Of a DNA stretch of 36,678 nucleotides, positions 18,605 through 28,630 are shown piece by piece. Position 1 is the stretch's first letter. Every line of letters begins with the position of its first letter. Source of the DNA: Astrothelium macrocarpum. Its lineage: Eukaryota; Ascomycota; Dothideomycetes; Trypetheliales; Trypetheliaceae. The stretch is from NCBI GenBank assembly GCA_021030915.1, contig JAGEMR010000207.1, positions 1-36,678 of the forward strand, read 5' to 3'. Under the pieces are notes generated by a model. That model had not been told where the DNA came from. It worked only from the letters and a program-made list of their open reading frames with translations, and did not search any database. The position numbers and the translations under genes were made by a program.

Positions 18605-21456
18605 ATGTATCTTCAATTACTCATCTACTTTGCTTTGCTTTTTGTTGCTGTCCTTTTTGCACCAGCGCCGGGGACCTCGTCAGAGCCAAGGTCAGTGGAG
18701 CACAAATTCTCAAGTGACGTAATTGTGTTCCCTTTAGATGCTTCGACAACACATGGTTTCCCCTCAAGACGAACCGCTATCTAACTCTAAAATACTCGTA
18801 TAGTTCGAAGACTTTTGTGAATTTCATCTCAGCTTCTGGGACAAATTCACACCGCAGTGACATTTCGGAAGGCGCTACTCATTCAACTATCAAATCATTT
18901 TCCAGCACCTCGACACCTCCTACATCTGCAAACGCCAAACTACCTTCTCCGAGCTCCTTGTCGCTTTTCTCTATCTCAAATACTGACCCACGTTCGATAA
19001 CTACCTCAACGCCACTGTCCGTGTCCAAAATGTCAGAGTCAACTCCTCAAGCGAAGGCACCATCTAATACAAATCGTACTCCAACCGTAACAAGTTTGAT
19101 TTGGCCCAGTGAGACTATCACTACCATCAATCATGTTACATTTTCGAAACCAAATGATACGATTACCTTTCCCCAGCCCGATGGTGAAAGCTGGATCCTC
19201 TCACCAGACCACGTTGTCTGCGGCACCGAAACATATCTTTTTCCAAGCTCAACTATCTCACAAGCAACGCGATTGGAGCCATCTGGTGGTGGAGAATCCT
19301 CAGACACAGTCATCATATCGCCAGGACCTCCTATGCAGATGCCAGATGTTGGCGAACTCACAGGTGTTTCGGCAGCGAAGAAAGCCATTCAAGATCTATC
19401 TTCTGCCGCAAAGTCGATCAGCTCTGATATGCAAAGTGTACTACAAAGGGCGCAAAGCTACACTACAGGCATTTTGGACGAGATCGCTTTTATTAAATCT
19501 GAACAGTCTACCCTGGACTCTTTAACGAGCCAACTCCGCTCTCTGAGCACCTCAGTCAACAACATAGAGGGCATGCTCAAGCACGAGCTGGACGAACTGC
19601 CACCAAATGAGCGGTTCAATTTCGACAATGTTGCCACAACCATTCGGGATACGTTTAATTGCAACGAATACTACTGCAATCTTGTTCGGAGCCTGCAAAA
19701 TTCGAGAGATAGCGAGCATCAGAAACTACAGAACGTGCTTACGCAAGTTCTCAAGTTTGGAGCATCGGCTGTTCGTGATAAATACGCACAAGGATTGGCC
19801 TTTATCGACGCTTTGGGGTTGGTCCCTCTTGGCCGTACAGTAACAGCTTCTAGTCCAATCATGAATCGACGCGCTTTAGAATCTAGAGACACTCCAGAGC
19901 CCTACATGCTAATCACAGTATATGGTACATCAAGCGAAGACTTCCAGGCATTGATCCACCGCATAGATGGGGCAAAAAGCAGCCAACAGCTTGATAATGG
20001 TTACTGGCAGTCTTACACCACTGATCTCACTCAGTCGCAAGCCGATCATATCAGGCAGACAGAGAAAATTGTCGCTGCAATTGATCCAGCAATGGTTGCA
20101 TGGGATTTTGATAGGGCATTTGCTCCACAGAAAAATGTCGAGCGGAGTCAAGACTCCTTAAGTCAATCTGATTCATACAATACACCCATCCACAAGCCCG
20201 CTGCGTATAAGCTTAGAGATCCAGAGAATCCTGCGATGATTCTCGAAGTTCCTTGTGAAGACCACCTTCAATTCCTTTCTCAAGAGCCAAGGTACGCACA
20301 CGACCCAGGGAATTCCAACCCCGGGTGTTTCTGGCACGAATCTCAAGGCGGGGGCTCCAGAATTTACGTTTTGGATAGGGGCTTTCGGATGACCCATAAA
20401 GAATTCACTACGCGCCCAGGCCCGATCCGGACGTATTTTGTTCCGAATTCCGCCGGAGGCGGAGATGCTCCAGAAGATATGACAGATTATACTGGTCATG
20501 GCACTGGTATTGCTGCGGTAGCTGGTGGTGCAACGGTTGGGGTTGCTCCAAATGCCGAGCTTCATCTAGTTAAATATCAAAATGCGGTATGGACTCCTAC
20601 AGGATATAACATGCAAGCTTTGTATGGTCTCAACGGCTTCGCAGCTGCGCTTGACTACATAATGGCCGACTTTGCTCAGCGGCCCCTCCCTCGGAAAACG
20701 GTTGTGACTCTTTCGTCCTCAACCAAGAAGTACGCTTACATTGCTAGTGTCCTCTTCAATGACTTTTTTGCGTGGACTACAAGGAACAAGATCCTCTTTG
20801 TTGTTTCAGCGGGAAACAATGGTAATGAAGAAAACCAAGCAGGAGAACCTTACAGTCTCAAGGACAGAACTCCGTGGAACATGGGCGCGCCAAATAACCC
20901 GCTTATCACCGTCGGTGGCCTCAACAAAGACTGGAGTCTATATTGGCCAACAACACCACAAATCGGACCTATCGGTGATATGACCGTCTATGCAATTGCT
21001 GAAAGCGTAAAAACGGCGTCCAACGCTGGAGACCTTGAGTACCACTGGCCATCTGGTACTAGTTATGCTGCGCCCGCTATCGCCGGAATGGTTGCGTATT
21101 GGCTTGCTCTGCCCGACCAGCAGACGCGCTGGAACAATGCTCGATATTTTCCGATGGCAGTCAAAACCCAATTAGTAAACCAGGCATACCAACGAACTGT
21201 TCCCGGTGTTCCTCCTGGAGACATTCTCGCAGCTGACACTCCACGTCTCAACTATCCCTTGCCGGCCAGCCTCCCTGGTGCATATAACATGGCTTGGGGT
21301 GATTACTGTGGCCCTGGACAGAGCGATGCAGGTCCGGCCCGCCGCGATGTTGTTACGGATAACTTCACCTGGCCTGCTTGTACTTTCTCGGCGAGTTCCA
21401 GCGCTTTCTCGACCTCCACAACGTCATTAACTACGACCATTTCCGACGACTCTTAG
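18605..21456 (+). CDS. Secreted subtilisin-like (S8) serine protease with long Ser/Thr-rich and helical N-terminal region
   Basis: Exons 18605-18690 and 18804-21456 join over a 113-base intron (GTCAGT...CTAACTC...GTATAG) in consistent phase to give 912 residues. Exon 1 supplies a signal peptide (MYLQLLIYFALLFVAVLFAP) that the long second frame alone lacks. Then come a Ser/Thr-rich stretch to about residue 115, a helical, coiled-coil-prone region at about 215-290, and a segment at about 395-465 (YMLITVYGTSSEDFQ onward) that resembles an I9-type propeptide. The S8 catalytic domain shows IYVLDRGF (Asp about 553), DYTGHGTGIAAVAGG (His about 594), VVSAGNNG (oxyanion Asn about 700) and PSGTSYAAPAIAGM (Ser about 782). 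All catalytic residues are present. The tail is Ser/Thr-rich. It is far longer than a typical 380-residue secreted proteinase K-type enzyme, so the N-terminal half is an added module. Confidence 0.85.
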
Positions 21457-23375
21457 TATTGCTTCAAAAAGCCTGGCAGACACTTCATCTCTCTCATTTT
21501 TGTAGGCTACACTGGATTATTGTCACTCGCTATTAAGTAAGGAGGCCATCCATAGCCCTGTACTTGCATATCCATGTATGAACCTCCAGTTTCAGTATAG
21601 ATTAGTTTACAATTCTAAAAGTAATAATAAAGATCGGCTTTCAGCCTGGTCTTCCTTGAGCTATGAAACAATTTCCAGTCCCAGAGTAGTATTCCAATGA
21701 CTTGTGAACAATGCCCTCCAACTCCTAGCTTGCCGCTGCACGGCTTACCTGGCATGTGATCTCCTTCTTCCTTGCTTTCAATCTAATTTGGTCGGTGAAC
21801 TAAAAGAAATATATTCTATCGTACGCTAATTTCCCAAAGGTTTGACGCCATCTACAGCATCAATTACTAGAGCCATAAGCAGTGCATGCATATACTCGCA
21901 TTTGCATGGTTCACTCGGCGACGACGTAGCAGCTCAATCGGCCAGTTTGTTATGCAATACGAGCCAATGTTTTGTAAAAAGACTTGTAAGTGATGCCGGT
22001 AGATTTGGTGTGTGATGAGGAAAAAGAGACGGGAAGTGAGGTGTGGCTCCGAAGTAATTCCGACAAAGCTCGGTTGCAGCAGCTTTTCAATGAATCTTCT
22101 GTCGGGTATTGTCCATTGCATCTCCACAACTATCCTACTACTTGCGATCATTCAATCCATGCCATGCTGTGCTTGATGCCGCCATAGTATGATACTACGC
22201 TCTCCAACACCAGTCTTTGAGCCGGCTTGAGAGATTGTCACAGGGTTCGCTCGCGAGGACATTCGCTGAAATATCTTTTGCCAGTCATCGATTATGTCAA
22301 TTATCTCCTCGTGATGATTCGACTAGGAAGCGAAGCTAACCTAAGTACCTACTACAATGAGCCAATCATTGAATCGGCCAGAACCTCGTTTTATAGGGCA
22401 TCACGTCTGGTCTTCACAACAACATAGTTTGGCTATTCAGGGAAAAGAAATTGGCAAGAATCGGAACACCAGCAAAACAAAACGTTGTAGGGATGTGACA
22501 GGTGCAGCACTTACAGTCAATCTTCTAGGGTTTCCCACACTATTCGTCGCGATGATCTATCTTACAGCTATAGAAGCAGCAGCGCTGGTATTTGTCTTGA
22601 GATGAGGAAAGAGATGGAATATTAGTGTGTGGATAGATTTTGAATGAGCAAAAGTTAATTGACATTGTAAATGAGGAAGACTTACACACTGTGGTGGTCC
22701 GAAAAGATTCGGCGTTCACTCGCAAACTTTTGGTTTGAACTGTCGATTTGTCTGAGGGCCTCCAGACTCGCGAATACATATTTCACGAATCGCGACCAAA
22801 TTGGTGACGCACGATTTCGGTCCTCGATTAAGTCGCTTCTGCGGACACAAACCATACAATGTGAGCCGCGAAATATTAAATCAGCTGGACCTACCCTGGG
22901 GAGCTCCCCAATCGGAACATACAGCTCTAATACTGATGTTGAACATGAGCAACGATTAGATGCCCCTCAGCGTCTGAGTTGTGCTGAGGGCCACCCAAAT
23001 TTATCTGCAGCCAATTTTTAGCCCTCCAATAATTTGCATTTATTGGTGGCTTCTTTCAATTCAAGTCCCGAATCGATCCCGGCTTTTGAACCTATCATGG
23101 CTTCGGGAATGCCTCAGCAAGGCACGGCGTTCTGTTGATTATTTTTGTACGTATCGGATAGCAAAACCACATACTTTATCTAATTTAAAAGGCTCAAACT
23201 TATGAATAGACTTGCATGCAGGACATGGAATCGCTTTTATTAATATGAACGAGTTATGACAGAATTGACTTGTTTTCATTCGTGGCGATATCTATGTTTG
23301 TTTTTAACTATACTACGGCTGTTGCATTTGACTAACGCCACTCATTTATTGGATTCCATTTTTCGCTCGTTCATC
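21457..23375. other. Intergenic, no supported gene
   Basis: The sequence is AT-moderate with only short overlapping frames. The best is an ATG frame at 22357-22605 (82 codons) ending in a hydrophobic stretch (LLGFPTLFVAMIYLTAIEAA), but no family or splice evidence supports it. The first 200 bases are the 3' flank of the subtilase. Confidence 0.35.
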
Positions 23376-23798
23376 TCATGGGGGGGCCCCCGATCCTCCA
23401 GTGCTTGGCTTGCGAGCCATCCAGAAAAAACCTCCGTCATCCTCCGGCAAAGTCTCTTCCTCAAGCAGCTCTCTAAACTCCGCGGGCAGATCTTTTTCGA
23501 TGCCCTTATACGTCTCATTCAACTCCTTGGCATCCTTGTACAATGCCTTCAAGACACTGATGTGATCAAGCAGTGGATTACTAAGGCGACGATCGTTGGT
23601 GGCGCAAAAGTTTTTGCAGTCTGTGCGGAACGCGATTTCGATCTGTTTTCCGCTTTCGTTCTTACTGAGATGTGTGAGCCGGATCTCGCTAGTACGACGA
23701 AGTATTTGGAGAATAGTGCGCTTGTTGCCGCGGAGCCTCGCGAGGTCGCGAGGAGTGGCATTGGTGTAGTCACACAGAATGTCCAGAGTAAAGTCCAT
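23376..23798 (-). CDS. Hypothetical 140-residue protein
   Basis: The minus-strand frame begins with ATG in good context (CACAATGG) and has natural, charged composition, unlike the overlapping plus-strand frame of 183 codons, which is rich in Leu, Ser and Cys. Near the N terminus, NATPRDLARLRGNKRTILQI resembles the helix-turn-helix part of one ankyrin repeat; a single repeat is weak evidence. The C-terminal half is acidic (LLEEETLPEDDGG). The length and lack of neighbours on the same strand suggest a small stand-alone gene or the relic of a longer one. The function is unknown. Confidence 0.45.
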   Translation of the reverse strand: MDFTLDILCDYTNATPRDLARLRGNKRTILQILRRTSEIRLTHLSKNESGKQIEIAFRTDCKNFCATNDRRLSNPLLDHISVLKALYKDAKELNETYKGIEKDLPAEFRELLEEETLPEDDGGFFWMARKPSTGGSGAPP

Positions 23799-24240
23799 TG
23801 TGACTAGCGACGCCGGTTAATCATCAGTTTGAAGTTGGCAGCAGAGAGTGAGAATCGCTTACTCAAGGATGTTGGTCGGAGTTGGTTCCTTTAATTTTGG
23901 CGTTGATGATCCTGGGGCGAAACTGTCTGGTCAAGGATGTGGAGGCACGAAACTCGTTGGACGGAAGTTATGTTTGAGAGCGTTGAAAACGTGAGTGACT
24001 TTCGGAGCTTGTGGTGACTGATAAACATTCTTTAAGCGACACATCGTTCTCATCGCCTCCCTTCAACGCAAGCTCTTTCTTTTACTCGCCACGTTATCCC
24101 GAATTCGCCGAGGCTCTCTACGGGGTCAAGAGTCTCTAATTCAAGCTTTGGTATAAAGGGACTTCATAATCACCGATTGGAGCTAATCAAGCCGGTTCAA
24201 TGTTAATTTGCGCTGCGTCCGCAGTAACTGGCACCATTTC
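23799..24240. other. Intergenic, no gene seen
   Basis: It likely holds the upstream region of the 140-residue minus-strand ORF. Only short frames with stops occur; no repeats or motifs stand out. Confidence 0.3.
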
Positions 24241-24659
24241 CTATTCATACGATTTTCTACATTTCAAGTTCTCGTCGGATAACTCCACCGGATTCAGAGA
24301 GACAAGTTCCTCGAAATAGCCTAAGACGACTTCGGCGATATTTGGCATTGCCATCATACTCATCACATTTCTTGGCTACTACAAGGTCTCCTCGCAGGGT
24401 TTCCTAGCTCTAAAGGCGTCAGAAAGTTGTCTGACATGGAATCCATTCCCGAATATGCGAAAAAGTTGATTGTATCTCCATATTTTCAGAAGCGATTATA
24501 AGCAGATTCGGGTCTAAACATAGACTCGGGCGTTTCCTCCATATCTAAGTCTCGGTCTTCGACTTTGGTTAGTTCTTCACTTGCTTTTATGCGATCTTCG
24601 AGCAGATCTACAGCATGTGCAGAAAGGCGGTAAATGTCCCTCGAAACTGAACTGGCCAT
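24241..24659 (-). pseudogene. Small gene with one in-frame stop and a frame change
   Basis: An ATG frame at 24659-24486 encodes 57 residues of clear protein-like composition (MASSVSRDIYRLSAHAVDLL onward, then an acidic stretch and PESAYNRF) before TGA at 24488-24486. The same frame then stays open for a further 39 codons (with MDSMSDNFLTPLELGNP). After a double TGA, a second frame at 24357-24241 encodes 38 residues (with NIAEVVLGYFEELVSLNPVE). One reading is a single decayed gene of about 130 codons with one nonsense mutation and one frameshift. Another is two introns that I could not place with good splice sites. No family recognised. Confidence 0.35.
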
Positions 24660-25124
24660 CGTACGATCCTAACACATAGTAATGAATGACGGAAGTTTCA
24701 ACGCAGTTATATACATGAAATGATCACTCATCACAAGCCTATGGCCTTAACATCTGTAGCTACAACTGACATCTGTCTTCCCGGACAAACACGCCACTTC
24801 CCACACACGAGTGCTCAGGCAAGCATCGCGATACAATATTACCTCGATAGTATTTTGATAAACATCGGTATGGTCTAGCAATAGCATGACGATGAGCTAT
24901 CTGATCGTGGTGTGTTCCCAGCATCCCTCTGGAAATGATCAGGTGGACCTTTGCTCCCGTAAGGCTATGTGCTGGGGAACCCGGTGCCCATTTCAATTCA
25001 GTTTGCCGCTGCTTTAGCTCGCCCGGGCCACCAAAACCGGGGCGGAAGAGATAGCGTCTAAATTTGGCATACATAAAAACAGCTTTCACATATTGTATTT
25101 AGCTGTTACAAGACCACGAAATGG
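24660..25124. other. Intergenic, no gene seen
   Basis: A 109-codon minus-strand frame covers 24760-25089 (with LFRPGFGGPGELKQRQTEL) but lacks family support and has a biased composition. The word TATATAA-like sequence at about 24706-24713 could serve the minus-strand small gene. Otherwise nothing is seen. Confidence 0.3.
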
Positions 25125-25278
25125 TAGAATCAGAGAGTGCATAGAATTAGAGAGTACATAGAATTAGAGAGCACATGGAATCAGCGAGTGTGTGGGATCA
25201 GAAAGTGCGTAGGGATCAAAAAGTGCGTAGGATCAGAGAGTGAATTGAATTAAAGAATGCGTAAAATCGGAGGGCGCG
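25125..25278 (+). repeat. 17-base tandem repeat, 9 units
   Basis: Nine successive units resembling TAGAATCAGAGAGTGCA run in 17-base register, with one 18-base unit. The last units drift to GTGCGTAGGATCAGAGAG. Variation is mostly A/G transitions. Related words occur in inverted orientation at about 80-150. There is no coding capacity. Confidence 0.75.
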
Positions 25279-25343
25279 TAGGTGCGGACTGCGCGAGGGG
25301 TTCGGGATATATTCCGGGATTCAATCCCCTAGGAATTTTACTG

Positions 25344-25547
25344 TCAGACGTGGCACATGTCGTGCACGCATCCACACTTTAACGCACCTGAGAGACAAGA
25401 GCTGCACTGAGTGGGCTTGTCTTTTTCATCATTGTGACGCTTGTAACATGAAGGACAAGGCTGGTGGCCGGACACAAGCCTTGAAATGCAAGATTGCGAC
25501 TCATCAATGTTGCAGAGTCGTGAAAATTTTCTCAATCGTGCGGACAC
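25344..25547 (-). other. Cysteine-rich coding fragment without a start codon
   Basis: The frame has no ATG but reads into a C-terminal stretch dense in cysteine pairs: CPSCYKRH, then QCSSCLSGALKCGCVHDMC and a stop, the kind of spacing seen in small zinc-binding or disulfide-rich proteins. A possible acceptor (TTGATAG) lies just upstream near 25580. It may be the last exon of a small gene or a relic. No family assigned. Confidence 0.25.
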
Positions 25548-25612
25548 GATAATCGAGGAGAAGCTTGTCTATCAATCAATGATATGACACCCACATCACT
25601 TGTTATTCTCAC

Positions 25613-26068
25613 TCAGGTGTAGTCAAAAAGGGGTAGCTGCTGTAATTCTGCGTACCATCCCTGGAGTTTGTTGTTGTAGTAGTAGTTCGTGGTTGTGTTC
25701 AGAGTCAGTCCTGTCTCTTGCCTGTATCAGTTTCATAAATTTTAAAAGGCCGGTAAAATAAATAGAACATATGGTCGCTTAGCAAGGAAGACGTACATGA
25801 ATTTGCTGCATTACATTCGATTATTTTCCCAGATCAGCGGTATGTTTTTCAACATTAAAGTCAAAAGACTGAGTGTTGCACTCAAGAGAAAACTGACCAG
25901 TCCTGTAGATTATACATTTTGATATCCAGATTTATAGCCTCTAAACCATTAAAGATCAAAGAATTTAATAAATAACCGTGTAATTGATTCTCCAATCCTC
26001 CTTACATATTCAAGCTGGAATGTGATTTCTGGTATTCTTTGTTCTGTAACAAAAAGAGCATTAGCCAT
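25613..26068 (-). pseudogene. AT-rich small gene in pieces, candidate multi-exon gene or relic
   Basis: Coding-like pieces lie in order on the minus strand. The first starts ATG in context AACAATGG at 26068 (MANALFVTEQRIPEITFQLE) and runs to a GTAAGG donor near 26004. A second piece follows at about 25880-25810 (with FSLECNTQSFDFNVEKHTAD). The last is an exon ending at 25613, with TLNTTTNYYYNNKLQGWYAE and the terminal LQQLPLFDYT. A 75-base intron ending ACTGATACAG before the last exon fits in phase 2 with a GTACGT donor. The middle joins do not give one clean reading, so decay or missed splice sites are likely. No family recognised. Confidence 0.3.
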
Positions 26069-26427
26069 TGTTCTAACAGACAAATGGCTGTTGTCACTTT
26101 TTCTTTTTGAGATGAATGCTGATCACAATCATCACAACAAAGATTCCAGCTTAGTACAATCAACAATTACTCTGGTAGTCATCACCTCACATAGTCCCTT
26201 TATATATTACCCGTATCTATTGCTGCAGTAGTACTTAAATTTTCGCCTTCTCAGCCAATTGGTCACTCTACAAATTCAACATTGGCTAACGATTTTCTTA
26301 TTAAATATCGTTTATACCCCATTCATTGTATCTCTGACCTACGAGACCATTGCTGCAAACCCTTTTTACGGAAGAAATAGAACCACTGATTTTTATCCAC
26401 TAAACGATTCAAACCTTCCATCAAATT
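26069..26427. promoter_or_regulatory. AT-rich upstream region of the kinase-like gene
   Basis: The region sits between two divergent starts (26068 minus, 26428 plus), is strongly AT-rich, and contains no recognised motif. TATATATTA at about 26200-26208 is the only TATA-like word. Confidence 0.3.
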
Positions 26428-27645
26428 ATGTGGAAGACATGGAGCAATAAAACAAAATCTAACTACCGCATCAACCGCAAGACGGTCGTATATCGAATAT
26501 TCAAAGAAAATGAGGAACAAACACATCAAAGGGCTCCCCATGGGTGGCTATGGGCACCGAAACCCACACACTTTTATCATGTCATCAAGAGAAACAAGAG
26601 CCCAATAGAGATCAATCCTACCCATAGAGTATCCAAAAGAGCTTTATTGCTGGAGCCGGAAAAGTTGCCCCCGTCTCCATCCTTGAGTATCGAAAGAAGT
26701 CCACTAAGAAGTGGTGGACCGAAGCGAACAAATCGCCCAGGGACGGACGATCCCGCTACTATACCCAAACTAGTGGACCGTTTACCAATGGAGTGTCTTT
26801 CAGACAATCTCCTAGTTTGTACCGCATCAGGTAAACCGCCAACTTCATACAAACGAATTTTGCCAGCCCCTTTAGAACAATCATCTAGACCACACACGTC
26901 TACGTTGACTATTTGGAGCGAATTGGGACAGGGATCACATGGAACAACCTTTCGAGCTTTGTTATCACTTCCAGAGCCATATGAGTCTATCCAAGGCCAT
27001 AGAGCTGTGAATGTGGTTGTCAAATTTCCCGGTTCCAGCACGAGTGCCAGGCAACATTTCAAAATAGAAGCCGATACCTACAATCTGCTTTCAAGAGAGC
27101 CATGGAACTGTTTACAGGATGACTGGACTGGCTATGTCGCATGTAAAGGGAATTATGGCTATATCGGCAGCCAGATACGCGCAGGCGAACAACCAACAGC
27201 TGCGCCACTAAAAGTTGTAGTCCCAAAGTTTTTCGGTTCCTATGACATGACGAGAGAAGACGGATCGATGGATTCGTTACTCCTGCTTGAGGACTGTGGA
27301 ATTTCTGTACACGACTTTTGCTTATCTGAAAATCCGGACAAAAAACTGGTTATGAGAGAACTACGAGCCGAATACCTGGCGATGCTTTCATTACTACACG
27401 GAACTGGGATTTTACACAGCTCGCTAAAGAAGAAGAACATAACCGTTCAGAAAGGCCCGCTTTCTCTACCGATTTCCCAGCGGTCTTGGAAGAAGCCAAG
27501 CTTTAGATTGATCGACTTTGGACGCGCAGTTGCACGGGAGCATTCTGTCCAGAAGGACGAATTCAGTGGCTCTATACTTCCCCTAGACCAGTTTGATACA
27601 GAGGCTTATCAAGAGCTGAAGGAAGCTTATAAAACTCGCCGATGA
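26428..27645 (+). CDS. Protein-kinase-fold protein with serine in place of the catalytic HxD aspartate
   Basis: The 405-residue product has a hydrophilic N-terminal region (1-155) and a kinase-like domain. Visible kinase landmarks are the glycine loop LGQGSHGTTF (166-175), VVVKF with Lys 199, Glu 214 in FKIEADTYNLL, a hinge near LLLLEDCG, the catalytic loop LHGTGILHSSLKKKNITV (HxD read as His 330-Ser-Ser 332, Asn 337 kept), and LIDFGRAV (Asp 363 of DFG kept). The loop to DFG has a long insert with GPLSLPISQRSWKKPSFR. I recall fungal relatives with HGS at this place, so the loss of the Asp may be a family trait. The domain ends early, soon after DFG, so the substrate-binding C-lobe is incomplete. 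A pseudokinase or divergent small-molecule kinase is likely. The start codon is uncertain; Met 121 is an alternative. Confidence 0.7.
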   Translation: MWKTWSNKTKSNYRINRKTVVYRIFKENEEQTHQRAPHGWLWAPKPTHFYHVIKRNKSPIEINPTHRVSKRALLLEPEKLPPSPSLSIERSPLRSGGPKRTNRPGTDDPATIPKLVDRLPMECLSDNLLVCTASGKPPTSYKRILPAPLEQSSRPHTSTLTIWSELGQGSHGTTFRALLSLPEPYESIQGHRAVNVVVKFPGSSTSARQHFKIEADTYNLLSREPWNCLQDDWTGYVACKGNYGYIGSQIRAGEQPTAAPLKVVVPKFFGSYDMTREDGSMDSLLLLEDCGISVHDFCLSENPDKKLVMRELRAEYLAMLSLLHGTGILHSSLKKKNITVQKGPLSLPISQRSWKKPSFRLIDFGRAVAREHSVQKDEFSGSILPLDQFDTEAYQELKEAYKTRR

Positions 27646-28150
27646 TGCCATTTCTTTATTCCCTGTGATTCTGACATTTAACGACTATTGGTTCTTCCGT
27701 AAATCCTGACAAGGAAGCTATTGAACTTCGCTTCTAACAGAAGAATAGAAACCAGGAAGTATATAATTAAAATACAGCCTAGGGTTAGTTTTTATGAGCG
27801 ACAGGGTGGTTTTCTCAATTTGGTTGCCATAACGAAGATGGGTTGAGGTTTGTGATATGTTAACCATTGTTTCGCTCAACACTAACACATAAAGGAAGGT
27901 AGAGGTTCTCTAAATTGGAGTTGTATTGTCCCAACCAAAATTTAATGGTATATTAACGGCCCAAAATAATGGCGGCGGATCGGTCGAAACAAAATTAGAC
28001 TTTATTTAAATAGCTACATATCCTTACCCGATTGGTGTCACAAACTACCCGAACAAGAACAGTTTTCGTTGAACAGCAAATTCGGACCAGAACTCCCCAG
28101 CACAACTTTTACACAAATATTAAGACGCATAAGATCAAACTTCTTTTTAA
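27646..28150. other. 3' flank of the kinase-like gene and repeat-bearing intergenic DNA
   Basis: No coding sequence was recognised. AT-rich DNA here includes a copy of the dispersed repeat at 28056-28106. Confidence 0.4.
28056..28106 (+). repeat. Dispersed repeat fragment, copy 2
   Basis: This copy has AGAACAGTTTTC at its start and CCCCAGCACAAC at its end, 51 bases overall, exactly as at 192-242. The middle differs at several bases but also keeps CGGACC. Weaker similarity continues to both sides. Confidence 0.5.
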
Positions 28151-28418
28151 ATGCCAAGGACTGTCATGAGAGATGAGAGGTGAACGGAATTCTAGCACCT
28201 GAATTTGAAGATCGATATCTTCCTAATATCGCGGCAGGAAGGGAATGAATTCTCTGTCATTGGCAGATGGAATCTTAACAGTCAATCTGGAGGACATAGA
28301 AGCCGACTGCACCCACAAAAATCCTGTGTCTTGCGACGATATGGATCAGAGACTCTGTCAACTCGACGTGACGGCGAGAATAGCGTTTGTAGTCTGTCCC
28401 AACTCGAACGAAGACTGA
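28151..28418 (+). CDS. Small two-exon gene candidate, 69 residues
   Basis: Exon 28151-28179 (MPRTVMRDE) and exon 28238-28418 join in phase over a 58-base intron (GTGAAC donor, CCTAAT branch, GCGGCAG acceptor). The product contains NSLSLADGILTVNLEDIEAD and four cysteines (DCTHKNPVSC, RLCQL, VVCPNSNED). An ATG at 28245 in exon 2 alone would give 57 residues. The composition is natural and the intron has the size usual in this window. No signal peptide or known family is visible. The opposite strand has a 47-codon open frame over the same bases, so strand choice is uncertain. Confidence 0.35.
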
Positions 28419-28630
28419 GATCTATTTCAGCCTCATTGAAGGTGAGGCAGTGAGGGCTGTCGGCAGCGTTGTATCACGAAGTGACTAAAGAGCCGAAAGA
28501 GAGTCGACAAGACTATAGGGGACGATCATGTTTCCACGCGACGCATCTCAGACTGCAGATTATCCTGCCCCCTAATTGCCCTTTGCAGATTACAGACAGT
28601 CCGTCATGCTTATCGTGCTCGTCGCCCTAC

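Noticed and set aside
23256..23807. 183-codon plus-strand frame opposite the 140-residue minus-strand gene
   Set aside because: Leu/Ser/Cys-heavy composition and no recognisable motif; the minus-strand frame has better composition and start context.
24760..25089. 109-codon minus-strand frame
   Set aside because: No good start, no family match, composition consistent with chance.
25270..25345. Hairpin-like sequence with GGGATTCAATCCCC after the 17-base repeats
   Set aside because: The loop and stem lengths do not fit a tRNA T arm, and nothing suggests a terminator function in a eukaryotic intergenic region.
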